DNA of 64,000 nucleotides, taken from Gammaproteobacteria bacterium (lineage in GTDB: Bacteria; Pseudomonadota; Gammaproteobacteria; Competibacterales; Competibacteraceae). Of the stretch, positions 39,906-48,701 are shown piece after piece. The first letter of the stretch is position 1. Each line of letters starts with the position of its first letter. The notes under the pieces were generated by a model. The model worked only from the letters and a program-made list of their open reading frames with translations, was not told where the DNA came from and did no database searches. The stretch spans positions 2,353,501-2,417,500 of the forward strand of contig JACKNC010000001.1 in the NCBI GenBank assembly GCA_024235095.1, read 5' to 3'. A program made the position numbers and the translations under genes.

Positions 39906-42617
39906 TCAGGGCAATTCCCGAACCAGCCTGAATCCCAGGAAATAGTCCTGGAAATCGAACCGACTCCGGTGCCGATCCGCTGAACGCACATTGCGCGGTT
40001 CGTCGCTCCAGGAACCACCGCGCACCACAATCTCTTGTTCCCCAAAAGGTTCCTGGCAGCGTTGAATCGGCGCTTTCGATTCCTTGTCATAGACTGAACA
40101 GGTCCATTCCAATACATTGCCCGCCATGTCGTACAAACCAAAATCATTACTCCGATAGCTGCCAACCGGCGCCGTATAGACCTGGCCGTCGTGACACTGC
40201 ATCACCGTCCAGCCTACGAAAATCTTTTTACCATCCACATCCGCCGCATTGGCAAAGGCGCACCCCTCATCCGGATCATCGCCCCAATAGCGACTGGTCG
40301 TCGTCCCGGCGCGCGCTGCGTACTCCCATTCCGCTTCAGTGGGCAAGCGATAGCGCTGACCGGTTTCCGCGGACAACCAATCAGCATAAGCCGTGGCGTC
40401 CGCCCAGCTCACATTGATGACGGGCCGCCGACCACGCCCCCATTCGTGATCATTCGGTAACGGCTTACTTTTTGCTGAAGTAAATCGTTCATATTCGTAA
40501 AACATCACTTCATACTTGCCGATAGCAAATGGTTTGGCGATACGGACCGGGTGGGAAGGTTCATCGTTGTAGCGGCCCGTTTCCGAAGAGGGCGATCCCA
40601 TCTGAAATTGGCCCGCGGGAATCACGACCATCTCCGGCCCCTGCGAACCATCACTCAGTCGGTCGCGCAGCACGGGATTAGCAGGGGCTAACCGGGCCAG
40701 CGCCGCCTCTGCTTCTGCGCGGTGCTGGCAATCTGCCGCACAACGCTCAAGGTAGGCCCAATAAGCGTGGCGGGTATCGGCGCGCCGGGCGGCGGCAAAG
40801 GCCTCGGCATCGGTCTGCCTGATCCGCTCTGCAGCCTCGGCCTGCTTCAGCGCCTGCTTCAACGCCGCCAGTTCGGGCAGATCCGGAGATGCTGATTCCG
40901 CTTTTTTCAACCACTGACGGGCTTTGCCAGGATCGGATTTATTAAGACTCATCAGCGCTATTTTGGCCCAACTGCGCGCCAGCCGTTGTCGTCCCGCGGC
41001 GACTGCGGGATCATCAGGCGCCAGCTTCGCCAAGGCTTCCAAACGGGATAGCGCTTCATCGCTTCGCCCCTCGTGGCCTTCTTCCAGCGCCGAGACCAGT
41101 GCCTGGACGTCGGTCTTGAGCGCTTCCACTTTTTTCCGAGTTTCCAGATTCTGAATAGCGGCTCGCACTTCCTTCCCATAGCCGCACAGCGGACAGCGCT
41201 GCAGATAAAGTCGATAAGCAGCAACGGTATCGACCCGTTGCGCGGCTTCGAAAGCGCGCAAGTCCGTCTCGCGTTCAGCTTCCTGTAATAACGCGCCTTC
41301 CTCAGCCGGTATCTCATCCCTCGAGGTTTCCGCAGAAGAAGCAACCTTGTCGGGTTCAACTTGCAGCGTCTCGGGAGTGGTGCCGGTTCCAGGTTCGACG
41401 GGTTTCCGCAATCCATAAACCCCCAAACCGATTGCCAGGACTAGCCCTGCTGCGAGTCCCCATACCCATTTGGGCAATGGACCACGGCCTGATGGCGCCG
41501 CGATTGCCGGTCGCTGGACGGCATCCAGGTTTTGGATGAACTGGCCGGCGTCCATCGGGCACAGCTCGCTGGGATAAGCCAGTCCCCGTCGCAAAAGTTG
41601 CCAGGCATCATCGGTCAATCCGGGCGGCCGCGGCGCAGCGCCTGGCGACTCGCCCTGAGCTTCATGGATGCCTCGTCCCTGCAGCAAGTGGTAAATCAGT
41701 AACGCCAGCGCAAAGACATCACGGCGAAAGGCCGTTTCGGCGGCCACGGCTTCACTCCCTTCGCCAGCGGTTTCGCGTCCCGCTCCCCCAGTGCTGAACA
41801 AGACGCTACGCGGTTCGCAGATTTCCGTCGCCAGACCAAAGCCCAGCAGTTTGACCGCCCCCTGATCGGTGACAAAGACCGTATCGGCATCAAGATGTTG
41901 GCAGGCGAATCGATACGCATGGCGCGCGTAATCCAGAGCAGCAGCCACGGGGCGCAACCATTTAGCGATCACTTCCCAGGACAAGCCATGTTGTCCTTCC
42001 TGGTCGAGCCATTGCGCCAGGGTGCGACCTTGGCGGGGATCAACATAGTCCATCTCGGCGAATGGCCAGCCATCGGCGCCCTGGCGCCATCCGTATGTGC
42101 GAGCGATGGATGGGTGGTCCAGCTTGCTGGCCAATTCCACCCGTGCTCTGACCTTGGCGAGGTAGGAGCGCAGGCCGATCAAATCCGCTCGTGACGCCCG
42201 TTCATCGCGCTCTGCCTCGCGTGAGCCGGTCTCATAGCCGGTGGGCAGGAAGAGCTTGATGGCCCGGAATTCATCCGTTGCGCCATGACTCTCTGACGCT
42301 GGTGTAATAACACGCGCCAACCAGACGCGTCGCTTACCGCTGAGATCATGCACGAGTCGCATTGATCGCTCCGGGGGGCCAATGATCCTTCCGATCTCCA
42401 GGACTTCCGAAGCGACGGATCCGGGAGAAGGATGCCTTTCCTGTGCGGTTTCCTGGAGAGTGTTTGCATCCAAATCGCCGACTGACGATTGTGGATCCTG
42501 GTCATCCCCGTTCATGGTGCGCAAAGCTTCTTCCTGGAGGCGCGCCAACTCGGTCTCGTTCAACCGACCGGCGGCATAAGCTTGCGCAAGTTCCTCAAGA
42601 CGCATTTCGATATCCAT
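39906..42617 (-). CDS. Pseudokinase with repeat region and FGE/SUMF1-like domain, 903 aa
   Basis: A short N-terminal helical region (MDIEMRLEELAQAYAAGRL) is followed by a kinase-fold domain (~95-360). Lysine is kept (RAIKLFLP), but the HRD motif is replaced by CQH, the loop Asn by Thr, and DFG by GFG (VKLLGFGLA), so catalysis is unlikely. A membrane helix (~380-402) is followed by helical repeats of the form A-x3-D-T-x-x-A-Y-x-x-Y-L-x-x-C (residues ~440-475 and ~600-640). The C-terminal FGE-like domain (~665-903; VIPAGQFQMGSPSSETGRYNDEP, LPTEAEWEYAARAG, YDMAGNVLEWTCSVYD, VVRGGSWSDEP) also lacks the catalytic cysteines. It heads the operon and may regulate the active kinase encoded next. Confidence 0.88.
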   Translation of the reverse strand: MDIEMRLEELAQAYAAGRLNETELARLQEEALRTMNGDDQDPQSSVGDLDANTLQETAQERHPSPGSVASEVLEIGRIIGPPERSMRLVHDLSGKRRVWLARVITPASESHGATDEFRAIKLFLPTGYETGSREAERDERASRADLIGLRSYLAKVRARVELASKLDHPSIARTYGWRQGADGWPFAEMDYVDPRQGRTLAQWLDQEGQHGLSWEVIAKWLRPVAAALDYARHAYRFACQHLDADTVFVTDQGAVKLLGFGLATEICEPRSVLFSTGGAGRETAGEGSEAVAAETAFRRDVFALALLIYHLLQGRGIHEAQGESPGAAPRPPGLTDDAWQLLRRGLAYPSELCPMDAGQFIQNLDAVQRPAIAAPSGRGPLPKWVWGLAAGLVLAIGLGVYGLRKPVEPGTGTTPETLQVEPDKVASSAETSRDEIPAEEGALLQEAERETDLRAFEAAQRVDTVAAYRLYLQRCPLCGYGKEVRAAIQNLETRKKVEALKTDVQALVSALEEGHEGRSDEALSRLEALAKLAPDDPAVAAGRQRLARSWAKIALMSLNKSDPGKARQWLKKAESASPDLPELAALKQALKQAEAAERIRQTDAEAFAAARRADTRHAYWAYLERCAADCQHRAEAEAALARLAPANPVLRDRLSDGSQGPEMVVIPAGQFQMGSPSSETGRYNDEPSHPVRIAKPFAIGKYEVMFYEYERFTSAKSKPLPNDHEWGRGRRPVINVSWADATAYADWLSAETGQRYRLPTEAEWEYAARAGTTTSRYWGDDPDEGCAFANAADVDGKKIFVGWTVMQCHDGQVYTAPVGSYRSNDFGLYDMAGNVLEWTCSVYDKESKAPIQRCQEPFGEQEIVVRGGSWSDEPRNVRSADRHRSRFDFQDYFLGFRLVRELP

Positions 42618-42812
42618 AAGCCATCCAATTGTCAGATGGTTCCAAAAGATTTATTTGGATTAACAGCCGTAAGACGAATTATGATCTAGTCTAGCAGAAG
42701 GACAAAACGCGGGGGCGCCTATTCATCAGCAAGCCGACAGCACTGAAAGGCTCAAACCGCGCCGACTTTTGAGGCTTGACGCCTGTTACTTTCGACCATG
42801 ATCTGACCACCG

Positions 42813-43823
42813 ATGCACACTGACCACCATCTATCTCTCACTCACGCGGGATCAACAACATCCCCTGCAATATCCCGTTGTCGTGGTCCCCGGCTGGAAA
42901 TCGCCTTGCGCTCGATATGCTCGCCGACAGGGCAGGGACGTCACGAAAATCAGGATAACTTTTTGCTCATCAATAGCCGGGGACGCGCCCGGTTTCTCTG
43001 GAACGAAAAGGACACCCAATTGCAACTGCCTGACTGGCCCCATGGACATCGGCGAATCGCGGTGCTCGATGGAATGGGGGGGCATAGCCACGGACGGGAA
43101 GCCGCTGAAAAAACCGTTGAGGGTTTGCTAGAATTATCTGCAGCTACCGACCTGGCGCAACTATCCAATGAATTAAATATTCTGCACCGGCGACTTTACC
43201 AGGAATTTCGGGCCGTCGGGTTGGAAACCGGTTGCACGCTCATTCTCCTGGAAATCCCGCCCCGTTCCCCGGCGATGTTGTTCCATGTGGGCGATTCGCG
43301 CATGTACGCCATCGATTCGAGCAACGTTCAGTGTCTGACAGTGGATCATGTGCCGGCCACGCATCTAGCCATGCTGGGCCTGCTGGACAGCGCTCAATGG
43401 TTGCAACAGGTGCATGTCCAAACCAGTTCGCAAATCAGTCAGGCTTTTATCCTGGGCAGCACCCTGGGCGCGACAAATTTTTATACTGAGGCCATTGAAG
43501 AGGAACTCTATGAGTTGCACGAGGGCAATCTGCCGCTATTTCTGCGCGGGTTGAACGATCGTCGTCTCTTGAACCTGGAATCCGATCGGGTTTACCTGAT
43601 CGCCAGCGATGGCCTCTGGCACTTGCGATATCCACAGGTATTTATCCAGCGCTGGCCGGTATTGCTGGCGCAACCGCATCGTCCTCTTGAGGAACTTCTC
43701 AATGAGTTGCTGGACGAATTGGCGGCGGCGATTCAGCAACAACAGCACCAACCGGATGATAACTGCACGGTGATTCTCTTACGCAAATCCAGCGAGGCCG
43801 GGGCTTCCCCTGACGAATCCTGA
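42813..43823 (+). CDS. PP2C-family Ser/Thr protein phosphatase
   Basis: A 336-residue PPM/PP2C enzyme. Metal-binding motifs are visible: RHENQDNFLLI, VLDGMGGHSHGREAAEKTVEG, FHVGDSRMYAI, YLIASDGLWH and DDNCTVILL. No membrane helix is present, so it is cytosolic and can remove phosphates placed by the kinase. Divergent from the pseudokinase-kinase-PEGA operon, with a 195-nt gap holding the promoters. This opposite-acting pair fits a kinase/phosphatase switch. It leads a membrane-protein gene after 26 nt. Confidence 0.93.
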   Translation: MHTDHHLSLTHAGSTTSPAISRCRGPRLEIALRSICSPTGQGRHENQDNFLLINSRGRARFLWNEKDTQLQLPDWPHGHRRIAVLDGMGGHSHGREAAEKTVEGLLELSAATDLAQLSNELNILHRRLYQEFRAVGLETGCTLILLEIPPRSPAMLFHVGDSRMYAIDSSNVQCLTVDHVPATHLAMLGLLDSAQWLQQVHVQTSSQISQAFILGSTLGATNFYTEAIEEELYELHEGNLPLFLRGLNDRRLLNLESDRVYLIASDGLWHLRYPQVFIQRWPVLLAQPHRPLEELLNELLDELAAAIQQQQHQPDDNCTVILLRKSSEAGASPDES

Positions 43824-43849
43824 CCTCGATTTTAATGGAGGTCTCCCTG

Positions 43850-44278
43850 TTGAAAATTCGACATATTCTTCTCGCATTGGTGGCCGTACTGGCGATTGCG
43901 TTCATGCAGCCACTGGTTTTCTTTGTGGGTGGATTGACCCTGTTATGCGGCGTCGGCGCGCTCATCTTCCGGGATTTGTCGCCTGCGGGTCAGGATGCCA
44001 TGGAGCGCCGCGTTCTGGGCTGGCTGCGTCGGGCGCGTTCCAATCCAATGCAGGACATTGAGTTTCCGGCTGTTCGCCGCCGGTCTTCATCTCCGGTCAT
44101 GTCCGCCACTGGACCGAGTTCCCCAAAACCTGAACGGATCCGTCGTGCTCGCCCCAGAACCCCTATACTCCAGAACGATCCTTTCCCGGACATCGCCGAG
44201 CCGCTGACTCACGATGAAACAACGCCCAGCGCCAATCGTTATGCAGAACCCCGCCAGCAACCTGATGAGGCGGTTTAA
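43850..44278 (+). CDS. Small membrane-anchored hypothetical protein
   Basis: TTG 43850 has GGAGGT 7 nt upstream and gives ~142 residues (MKIRHILLALVAVLAIAFMQ). The in-frame ATG 43835 overlaps the ribosome site and is less likely. A hydrophobic N-terminus contains one long or two short membrane helices (~5-45). The rest is basic, with Arg/Ser/Pro-rich low-complexity stretches (RRRSSSPVMSATGPSSPKPERIRRARPR). I recognise no family. Its place directly behind PP2C suggests it belongs to that unit; Ser/Thr-rich tail residues could be phosphorylation sites, which is speculation. Confidence 0.65.
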   Translation: MKIRHILLALVAVLAIAFMQPLVFFVGGLTLLCGVGALIFRDLSPAGQDAMERRVLGWLRRARSNPMQDIEFPAVRRRSSSPVMSATGPSSPKPERIRRARPRTPILQNDPFPDIAEPLTHDETTPSANRYAEPRQQPDEAV

Positions 44279-44325
44279 TGCCAGATAGCCAGCGGTGTGG
44301 GATTTCCAGGGTCGACGCCCTGCCT

Positions 44326-44586
44326 TCAAACCAGCGCCTCAGCGCGCGCTTTGGCTCGCAGGACCGCATAAATTTCATCCTTGAGATGCAAGCGCTTCTT
44401 TTTCAGGGTTTCCGTGTAAAAATCAGAAGGCGTCTCGATCTGTAATTCAATTCGCTCCACTTCGTCGTTGACGGTATGATATTCGTCGTATAACTCGGTG
44501 AAATGGGGATCAGCGGCTTTCAGTTCAGCAATACGGTTCTGGTATTCGGGAAACTCATGGAATAGATCGTGACTCTCTCCAAGCAT
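44326..44586 (-). CDS. YdcH/DUF465 family small protein
   Basis: About 86 residues starting MLGESHDLFHEFPEYQ at ATG 44586, with AGGAGG 9 nt upstream, so the open frame further upstream is not used. The DUF465 marks are HDLFHEFPEYQNRIAELK, YDEYHTVNDEVERIE and LKKKRLHLKDEIY. It is mostly helical. The family is widespread in proteobacteria without a firm function. It is convergent with the small membrane-protein gene. Confidence 0.88.
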   Translation of the reverse strand: MLGESHDLFHEFPEYQNRIAELKAADPHFTELYDEYHTVNDEVERIELQIETPSDFYTETLKKKRLHLKDEIYAVLRAKARAEALV

Positions 44587-44821
44587 GGGGGACATCCTCC
44601 TATTACTCAATTGTTAAATTTTTTCACCTTGGCAAAGGCGAAGCTTGCCATTTTGGTATACAAGTCCCTGCGTATTATTTCAATGCTATTTCAGCGTGGG
44701 CGTCAAATCAAACCCGCCCAGCTCGTTGTCAATCCTCAAGGAAAAGAGGCCAAGCACTGCGACGCCGCGCCTCCCCTTGATGATTCATGGCATGGATCGC
44801 ACCCATTGTGGGATGACCCGC

Positions 44822-46036
44822 ATGGCGTTGCCTGATGCAAAGCATTGGCCCGATGGCTGGAGCCGTCTGCGCGAGGCGTTGCTCAATCCGCGCGTCAACC
44901 CGGAAAAGCTTGAAGAGGCCCTGCGCGAAGCGCGGACGAGGCAACCACTGCCAGTCGTATGGCTGATCGGCAAAACGCAAGCCGGCAAGACCTCGATTAT
45001 CCGTGCGCTCACCGGTAGCGCCGCCGCCGGGATTGGCAACGGCTTCCAACCCTGTACCCGCACCGCCCGGTTTTATGACTTCCCCACTGAAGCCCCGGTT
45101 GTGCGCTTTCTCGATACCCGTGGTCTGGGCGAAGTCGCCTATGACCCGGCTGAGGACATTCACTATTGTGAGTCGCAAGCGCATCTGGCGCTGGGAGTCA
45201 TGAAAGTCGCCGATCTTCAGCAGGACGCGGTATTCGAGGCGCTGCGCCAAGTCCGCAAGCGCCATCCGGAATGGCCGGTGCTGATCGCTCAGACCGGTTT
45301 GCACGAAGTCTATCCGCCGGGCGCCAACCACATTTTGCCTTATCCCTATGATCAGCAACCGTGGTCGTTGCAAATTTCACATGATCTGCGCCGTGCCTTG
45401 CAGGTGCAAAGGGATCGTCTGGGAAATTTGCCGGGTTCGGCGCCGGTACGTTGGGCAGCAATCGATCTGACCTTGCCAGAGGATGGTTGGGAGCCAGTGA
45501 ATTATGGGTTGGAAGCGCTCTGGACCGCGATGGGCGAAGTCTCGGCATGGGGCTTGCAAGCGCGGTTGCAAAGCGATCCCGGGGTGCGTAACGCCTACGC
45601 CCGCGCCGCGCATCCACAGATTGTCGGTTATGCGCTGGCCGCCGCCGGTATCGGCGCATTGCCGATCATCGACCTGGTTGGGGCGCCGGCGATACAGGCC
45701 AAACTGCTGCATGGCCTGGCAACCTTGTATGGACAGAATTGGGATCGTCGAACCGTTTCCGAATTTATTGGATTGTTGGGTGTAGGCGTGGGCGCCAGTT
45801 ATGTCGCCCGGTCGCTCGGTCGTGAAGTGATTAAACTTATCCCGGGTTGGGGGCAGACGGCTGGAGCAATGTGGGGGGCGACCGCCAATGGAGCGACTAC
45901 CTACGCCCTGGGCCAGGCGGCCAGCGCCTATTTTTTCAAGCGGCGGCGCGGCGATCCTGTAGATGCCGAGGCCATCCGCCGCGTTTACGCCGAGGCGCTG
46001 ACGAGCAGCAGGAATGTCCTAAAGTTCTTTCCGTGA
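44822..46036 (+). CDS. Era/dynamin-like GTPase with membrane tail (DUF697-like)
   Basis: About 404 residues from ATG 44822 (MALPDAKHWPDGW); other in-frame starts to the left cannot be excluded. The P-loop is LIGKTQAGKTSIIRALTG, the G2 Thr lies in FQPCTRTARFYDF and G3 is LDTRGLGE. The usual G4 NKxD is missing: TGLHEVY stands there, as seen in some YcjF/YcjX-linked GTPases. Hydrophobic stretches at ~300-385 (IVGYALAAAGIGALPIIDLVGAPAIQAK, FIGLLGVGVGASYVARSLG, GWGQTAGAMWGATANGATTYALGQAASAYFF) resemble the glycine-rich DUF697 membrane region. It may act in envelope remodelling; function is not known. Confidence 0.8.
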   Translation: MALPDAKHWPDGWSRLREALLNPRVNPEKLEEALREARTRQPLPVVWLIGKTQAGKTSIIRALTGSAAAGIGNGFQPCTRTARFYDFPTEAPVVRFLDTRGLGEVAYDPAEDIHYCESQAHLALGVMKVADLQQDAVFEALRQVRKRHPEWPVLIAQTGLHEVYPPGANHILPYPYDQQPWSLQISHDLRRALQVQRDRLGNLPGSAPVRWAAIDLTLPEDGWEPVNYGLEALWTAMGEVSAWGLQARLQSDPGVRNAYARAAHPQIVGYALAAAGIGALPIIDLVGAPAIQAKLLHGLATLYGQNWDRRTVSEFIGLLGVGVGASYVARSLGREVIKLIPGWGQTAGAMWGATANGATTYALGQAASAYFFKRRRGDPVDAEAIRRVYAEALTSSRNVLKFFP

Positions 46037-46054
46037 TGACGTTTACACGCGGAT

Positions 46055-46522
46055 TCATTTCCGTCCAAACGAGTCCCATAATTTTTGCGTCCATGATTTC
46101 TTGGATAATTCAGGTTTAATCCCCTGCTCCAGGAAATAGGGACTGTACCGCCTATCCGATTCCATAATGTGCCTGGTCAGCCAGACCTTGAGAAAATGCG
46201 CCAATTCGAAGCTGATCGAGTTTTTGCCCTCCTGAAGTTTGGCGCGAAACCCGTTCAACTGCTCGATCAGCCGGTCATGCTCGTCCTTATGGCGTTCATA
46301 TTCAGAATAGTGCAAAATCCGCATCAGACTCTCTTCAACTGCGAAATGAATCCGGGTGTATTCGCCAAGCTGTTCGACAATTTCGTTAGTGACCTCTACG
46401 CCGTGCCGCTGCTGAATCGCCTCATGGACCTGGTTGAGCAGGTCTACCAGCACCTTATGTTGAGCATCGATTTCTTCAATGCCCACGCTGAGCGCATTCG
46501 ACCACTCGATAAATTTAACCAT
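46055..46522 (-). CDS. Bacteriohemerythrin (copy 1)
   Basis: A 155-residue O2-binding diiron protein with the full ligand set: His in DAQHKVLVDLLN, His/Glu in RIHFAVEESLM, HxxxH in HKDEHDRL, and His/Asp in LTRHIMESDRR. Start ATG 46522 (MVKFIEWSN). The paralogue at 46769-47236 is about two-thirds identical over the core. Possible roles are O2 storage or supply, or sensing. It follows the GTPase gene convergently (18-nt gap). Confidence 0.92.
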   Translation of the reverse strand: MVKFIEWSNALSVGIEEIDAQHKVLVDLLNQVHEAIQQRHGVEVTNEIVEQLGEYTRIHFAVEESLMRILHYSEYERHKDEHDRLIEQLNGFRAKLQEGKNSISFELAHFLKVWLTRHIMESDRRYSPYFLEQGIKPELSKKSWTQKLWDSFGRK

Positions 46523-46768
46523 TACCAAAATACCTCGCTGCATTTATACAGATCGAACCAGAGAGCTGAAAAGTCATCGAAGTTATCCGAAGCTTTAAAG
46601 GGATTAAGCGGCTTAGAATGCAATCCAAGCGCTTGATCCTCGCTTCTTGCTCTAGGCATGATGGATTCCCCGGAAACAGAAAGCCCGGACGTTACTGGGT
46701 AATGGTCTGATAGTTGCTCGGTTTTTTGACCACTGCTCAAAGGCGGTTCGATAACGGCGGTTCGGTGC

Positions 46769-47236
46769 TTAACCTCCGCTCAGTGAACGCCAGAACCGCT
46801 TTGCCCATGAACCTTTCGACAGTTCTGGCCGGATGCCTTGCGCCAGAAAATGAGCGGTGTAGCGCTTATCCCCTTCCATGATGTGTTCGGTCAGCCAATT
46901 CTTGAGAAAATGAGTCAGCTCAATACCAACCGCGCCCTTGCCTTTCTCCCATTTGGCATGCACATCCGCCAATTGAGCAATCAGCTTATCATGCTCTTCC
47001 TTATGTCGCTCATAATCTGGATAGTGCAGAATGCGCATTAGGCTTTCCTCAACAGCAAAGTGAACGCGCGTATACTCGCCAAGCCGATCAATAATGCCCT
47101 TGGTCGCTTGCACCGTTCGTCCCTGCTGTATCGCTTCATGGATCTCGTTCAATAAATCCACAAGCACCTTGTGTTGAGCATCGATCTCTTCGATGCCGAC
47201 ACTCAGCTCATCAGACCACTCAACAAATTTGCTCAT
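46769..47236 (-). CDS. Bacteriohemerythrin (copy 2)
   Basis: A 155-residue paralogue starting at ATG 47236 (MSKFVEWSD). All diiron ligands are kept: DAQHKVLVDLLN, RVHFAVEESLM, HKEEHDKLI and LTEHIMEGDKR. It is separated from copy 1 by ~245 nt without a gene, so the two were probably duplicated but are expressed separately or from a long transcript. Confidence 0.92.
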   Translation of the reverse strand: MSKFVEWSDELSVGIEEIDAQHKVLVDLLNEIHEAIQQGRTVQATKGIIDRLGEYTRVHFAVEESLMRILHYPDYERHKEEHDKLIAQLADVHAKWEKGKGAVGIELTHFLKNWLTEHIMEGDKRYTAHFLAQGIRPELSKGSWAKRFWRSLSGG

Positions 47237-47422
47237 TAAGTACACCACTGGTGTTTGTATGATCGAATCCGGGATATCCGAGGGTCATTCCGTCCATCAC
47301 ATCGGAGGAATTATATGCCACCCGGCACTGCTTGGCAGGATTATGGTCTTATGCCAGCGTGATCGCGCATTGGCGATCACTTATCATTGCGGAATAAAAA
47401 CCCGCGCCACACTGAGTTTTCC

Positions 47423-48697
47423 ATGGCTGAAACCGCTGCTTCTCCCCGTTCACCCTACCGGATATGGTTGCTAAAAGCCGGTCTCCCACTCGCCGTCCTG
47501 GGTCTGGCCATTGTCGGCTTCACGCTGCTCAAGGCGACCCGTGCAGTGACGCCACCAGTTGCCGCTCAAGAAAAATCCTGGAGAGTCAGTGCGATCAAGG
47601 TAGCGCCTGGGCGTTTAACTCCCAATCTGCTGCTCTATGGCGTGGTTGAAGCCCCAAAGCAAGCGGAAATCCGCGCCGCGGTGACTGCCGACGTGGCGCA
47701 CGTCGAAGTCCGCGAAGGCCAGACCGTTGCCGCTGATGCTCCTCTAGTGATCCTGGATGAACGCGATTTAGCGTTAAGCCTGCGCCAGCGTGAAGCGGAT
47801 CTACGCGAAATCGAGGCCCAGATCGCCAGCGAACAGGCGCGCTACGCGGCGAACCAGGACGCGCTCAAGCGGGAGGAAGCCTTGTTGGAGTTAGCGAAAC
47901 GGGCAGTAACACGCGCGCAGAATCTCAATACCCGCAAGATGATTTCCGAATCGGCGCTGGATGAAGCCTTTCAGGCGGTGGAGAAACAGGCGCTGGCGTT
48001 GAACGCCCGCCAATTGGAAGTTGATGATCACACCGCGCGGCTGGCACAGCTTCAGGCGCGTCGCGCGCGCGCCGAGGCGCTGCGGGATCAGGCGCGACTG
48101 GATCTGACCCGCGCCAGGATCACCGCGCCCTTTGCCGGTCGCGTGGTCCAGGCGCCGGTTGCGCCAGGTGATCGAGTGCGGCCAGGCGACCTATTGCTGG
48201 AAATGTACCCCCTGGGCGACCTGGAGATTCGCGCCCAAATTCCGTTCCGCGCTTTGCCGGCTGTGCGCACCGCCCTGGCGGAAAATCAGTCGCTGTCTGC
48301 AATAGCCACCGTGGGCGGTCAGTCGATCACTGCTCAATTGGATCGCCTGGGTGGGGAAGCCAGCCAAAATAGCGGTGGACTGGATGCGCTGTTTCGGATC
48401 GCCAGCGGTGCCCAATGGTTGACGCCCGGTCGAGTGCTGACGCTGCAGATGAATTTGCCGCCGGAAGAGGGTGTGGTGGCGCTGCCGTTTGAGGCGCTGT
48501 ATGGCCTGGATCGTATTTACCGTCTGGAAAATGGCCGCATGGCTGCTGTGAACGTTGAGCGCGTTGGCGAACAGCGCAATGCTGCGGGTCAGGCGCAAGT
48601 GCTGGCGCGTAGCCCGGATTTAAGAGCGGGCGACCGCGTTATCACCACTCAGTTGCCCAACGCCATCACCGGTCTCAAAGTCGAGGTGAGAGAGTAA
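47423..48697 (+). CDS. RND efflux periplasmic adaptor (membrane fusion) subunit
   Basis: About 424 residues from ATG 47423 (MAETAASPRSPYR). An N-terminal membrane anchor (LLKAGLPLAVLGLAIVGFTLLKA) precedes a lipoyl/hairpin part (VEVREGQTVAADAPLVILDERDL, a long helical hairpin rich in Glu/Arg/Ala, then ITAPFAGRVVQAPVAPGDRVRPGDLLLEMYPL) and a beta-barrel with the membrane-proximal region. It links the inner-membrane pump to an outer-membrane channel. It lies 4 nt upstream of the RND pump gene; no TolC-type gene or regulator is adjacent. Confidence 0.92.
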   Translation: MAETAASPRSPYRIWLLKAGLPLAVLGLAIVGFTLLKATRAVTPPVAAQEKSWRVSAIKVAPGRLTPNLLLYGVVEAPKQAEIRAAVTADVAHVEVREGQTVAADAPLVILDERDLALSLRQREADLREIEAQIASEQARYAANQDALKREEALLELAKRAVTRAQNLNTRKMISESALDEAFQAVEKQALALNARQLEVDDHTARLAQLQARRARAEALRDQARLDLTRARITAPFAGRVVQAPVAPGDRVRPGDLLLEMYPLGDLEIRAQIPFRALPAVRTALAENQSLSAIATVGGQSITAQLDRLGGEASQNSGGLDALFRIASGAQWLTPGRVLTLQMNLPPEEGVVALPFEALYGLDRIYRLENGRMAAVNVERVGEQRNAAGQAQVLARSPDLRAGDRVITTQLPNAITGLKVEVRE

Positions 48698-48701
48698 ACC
48701 C

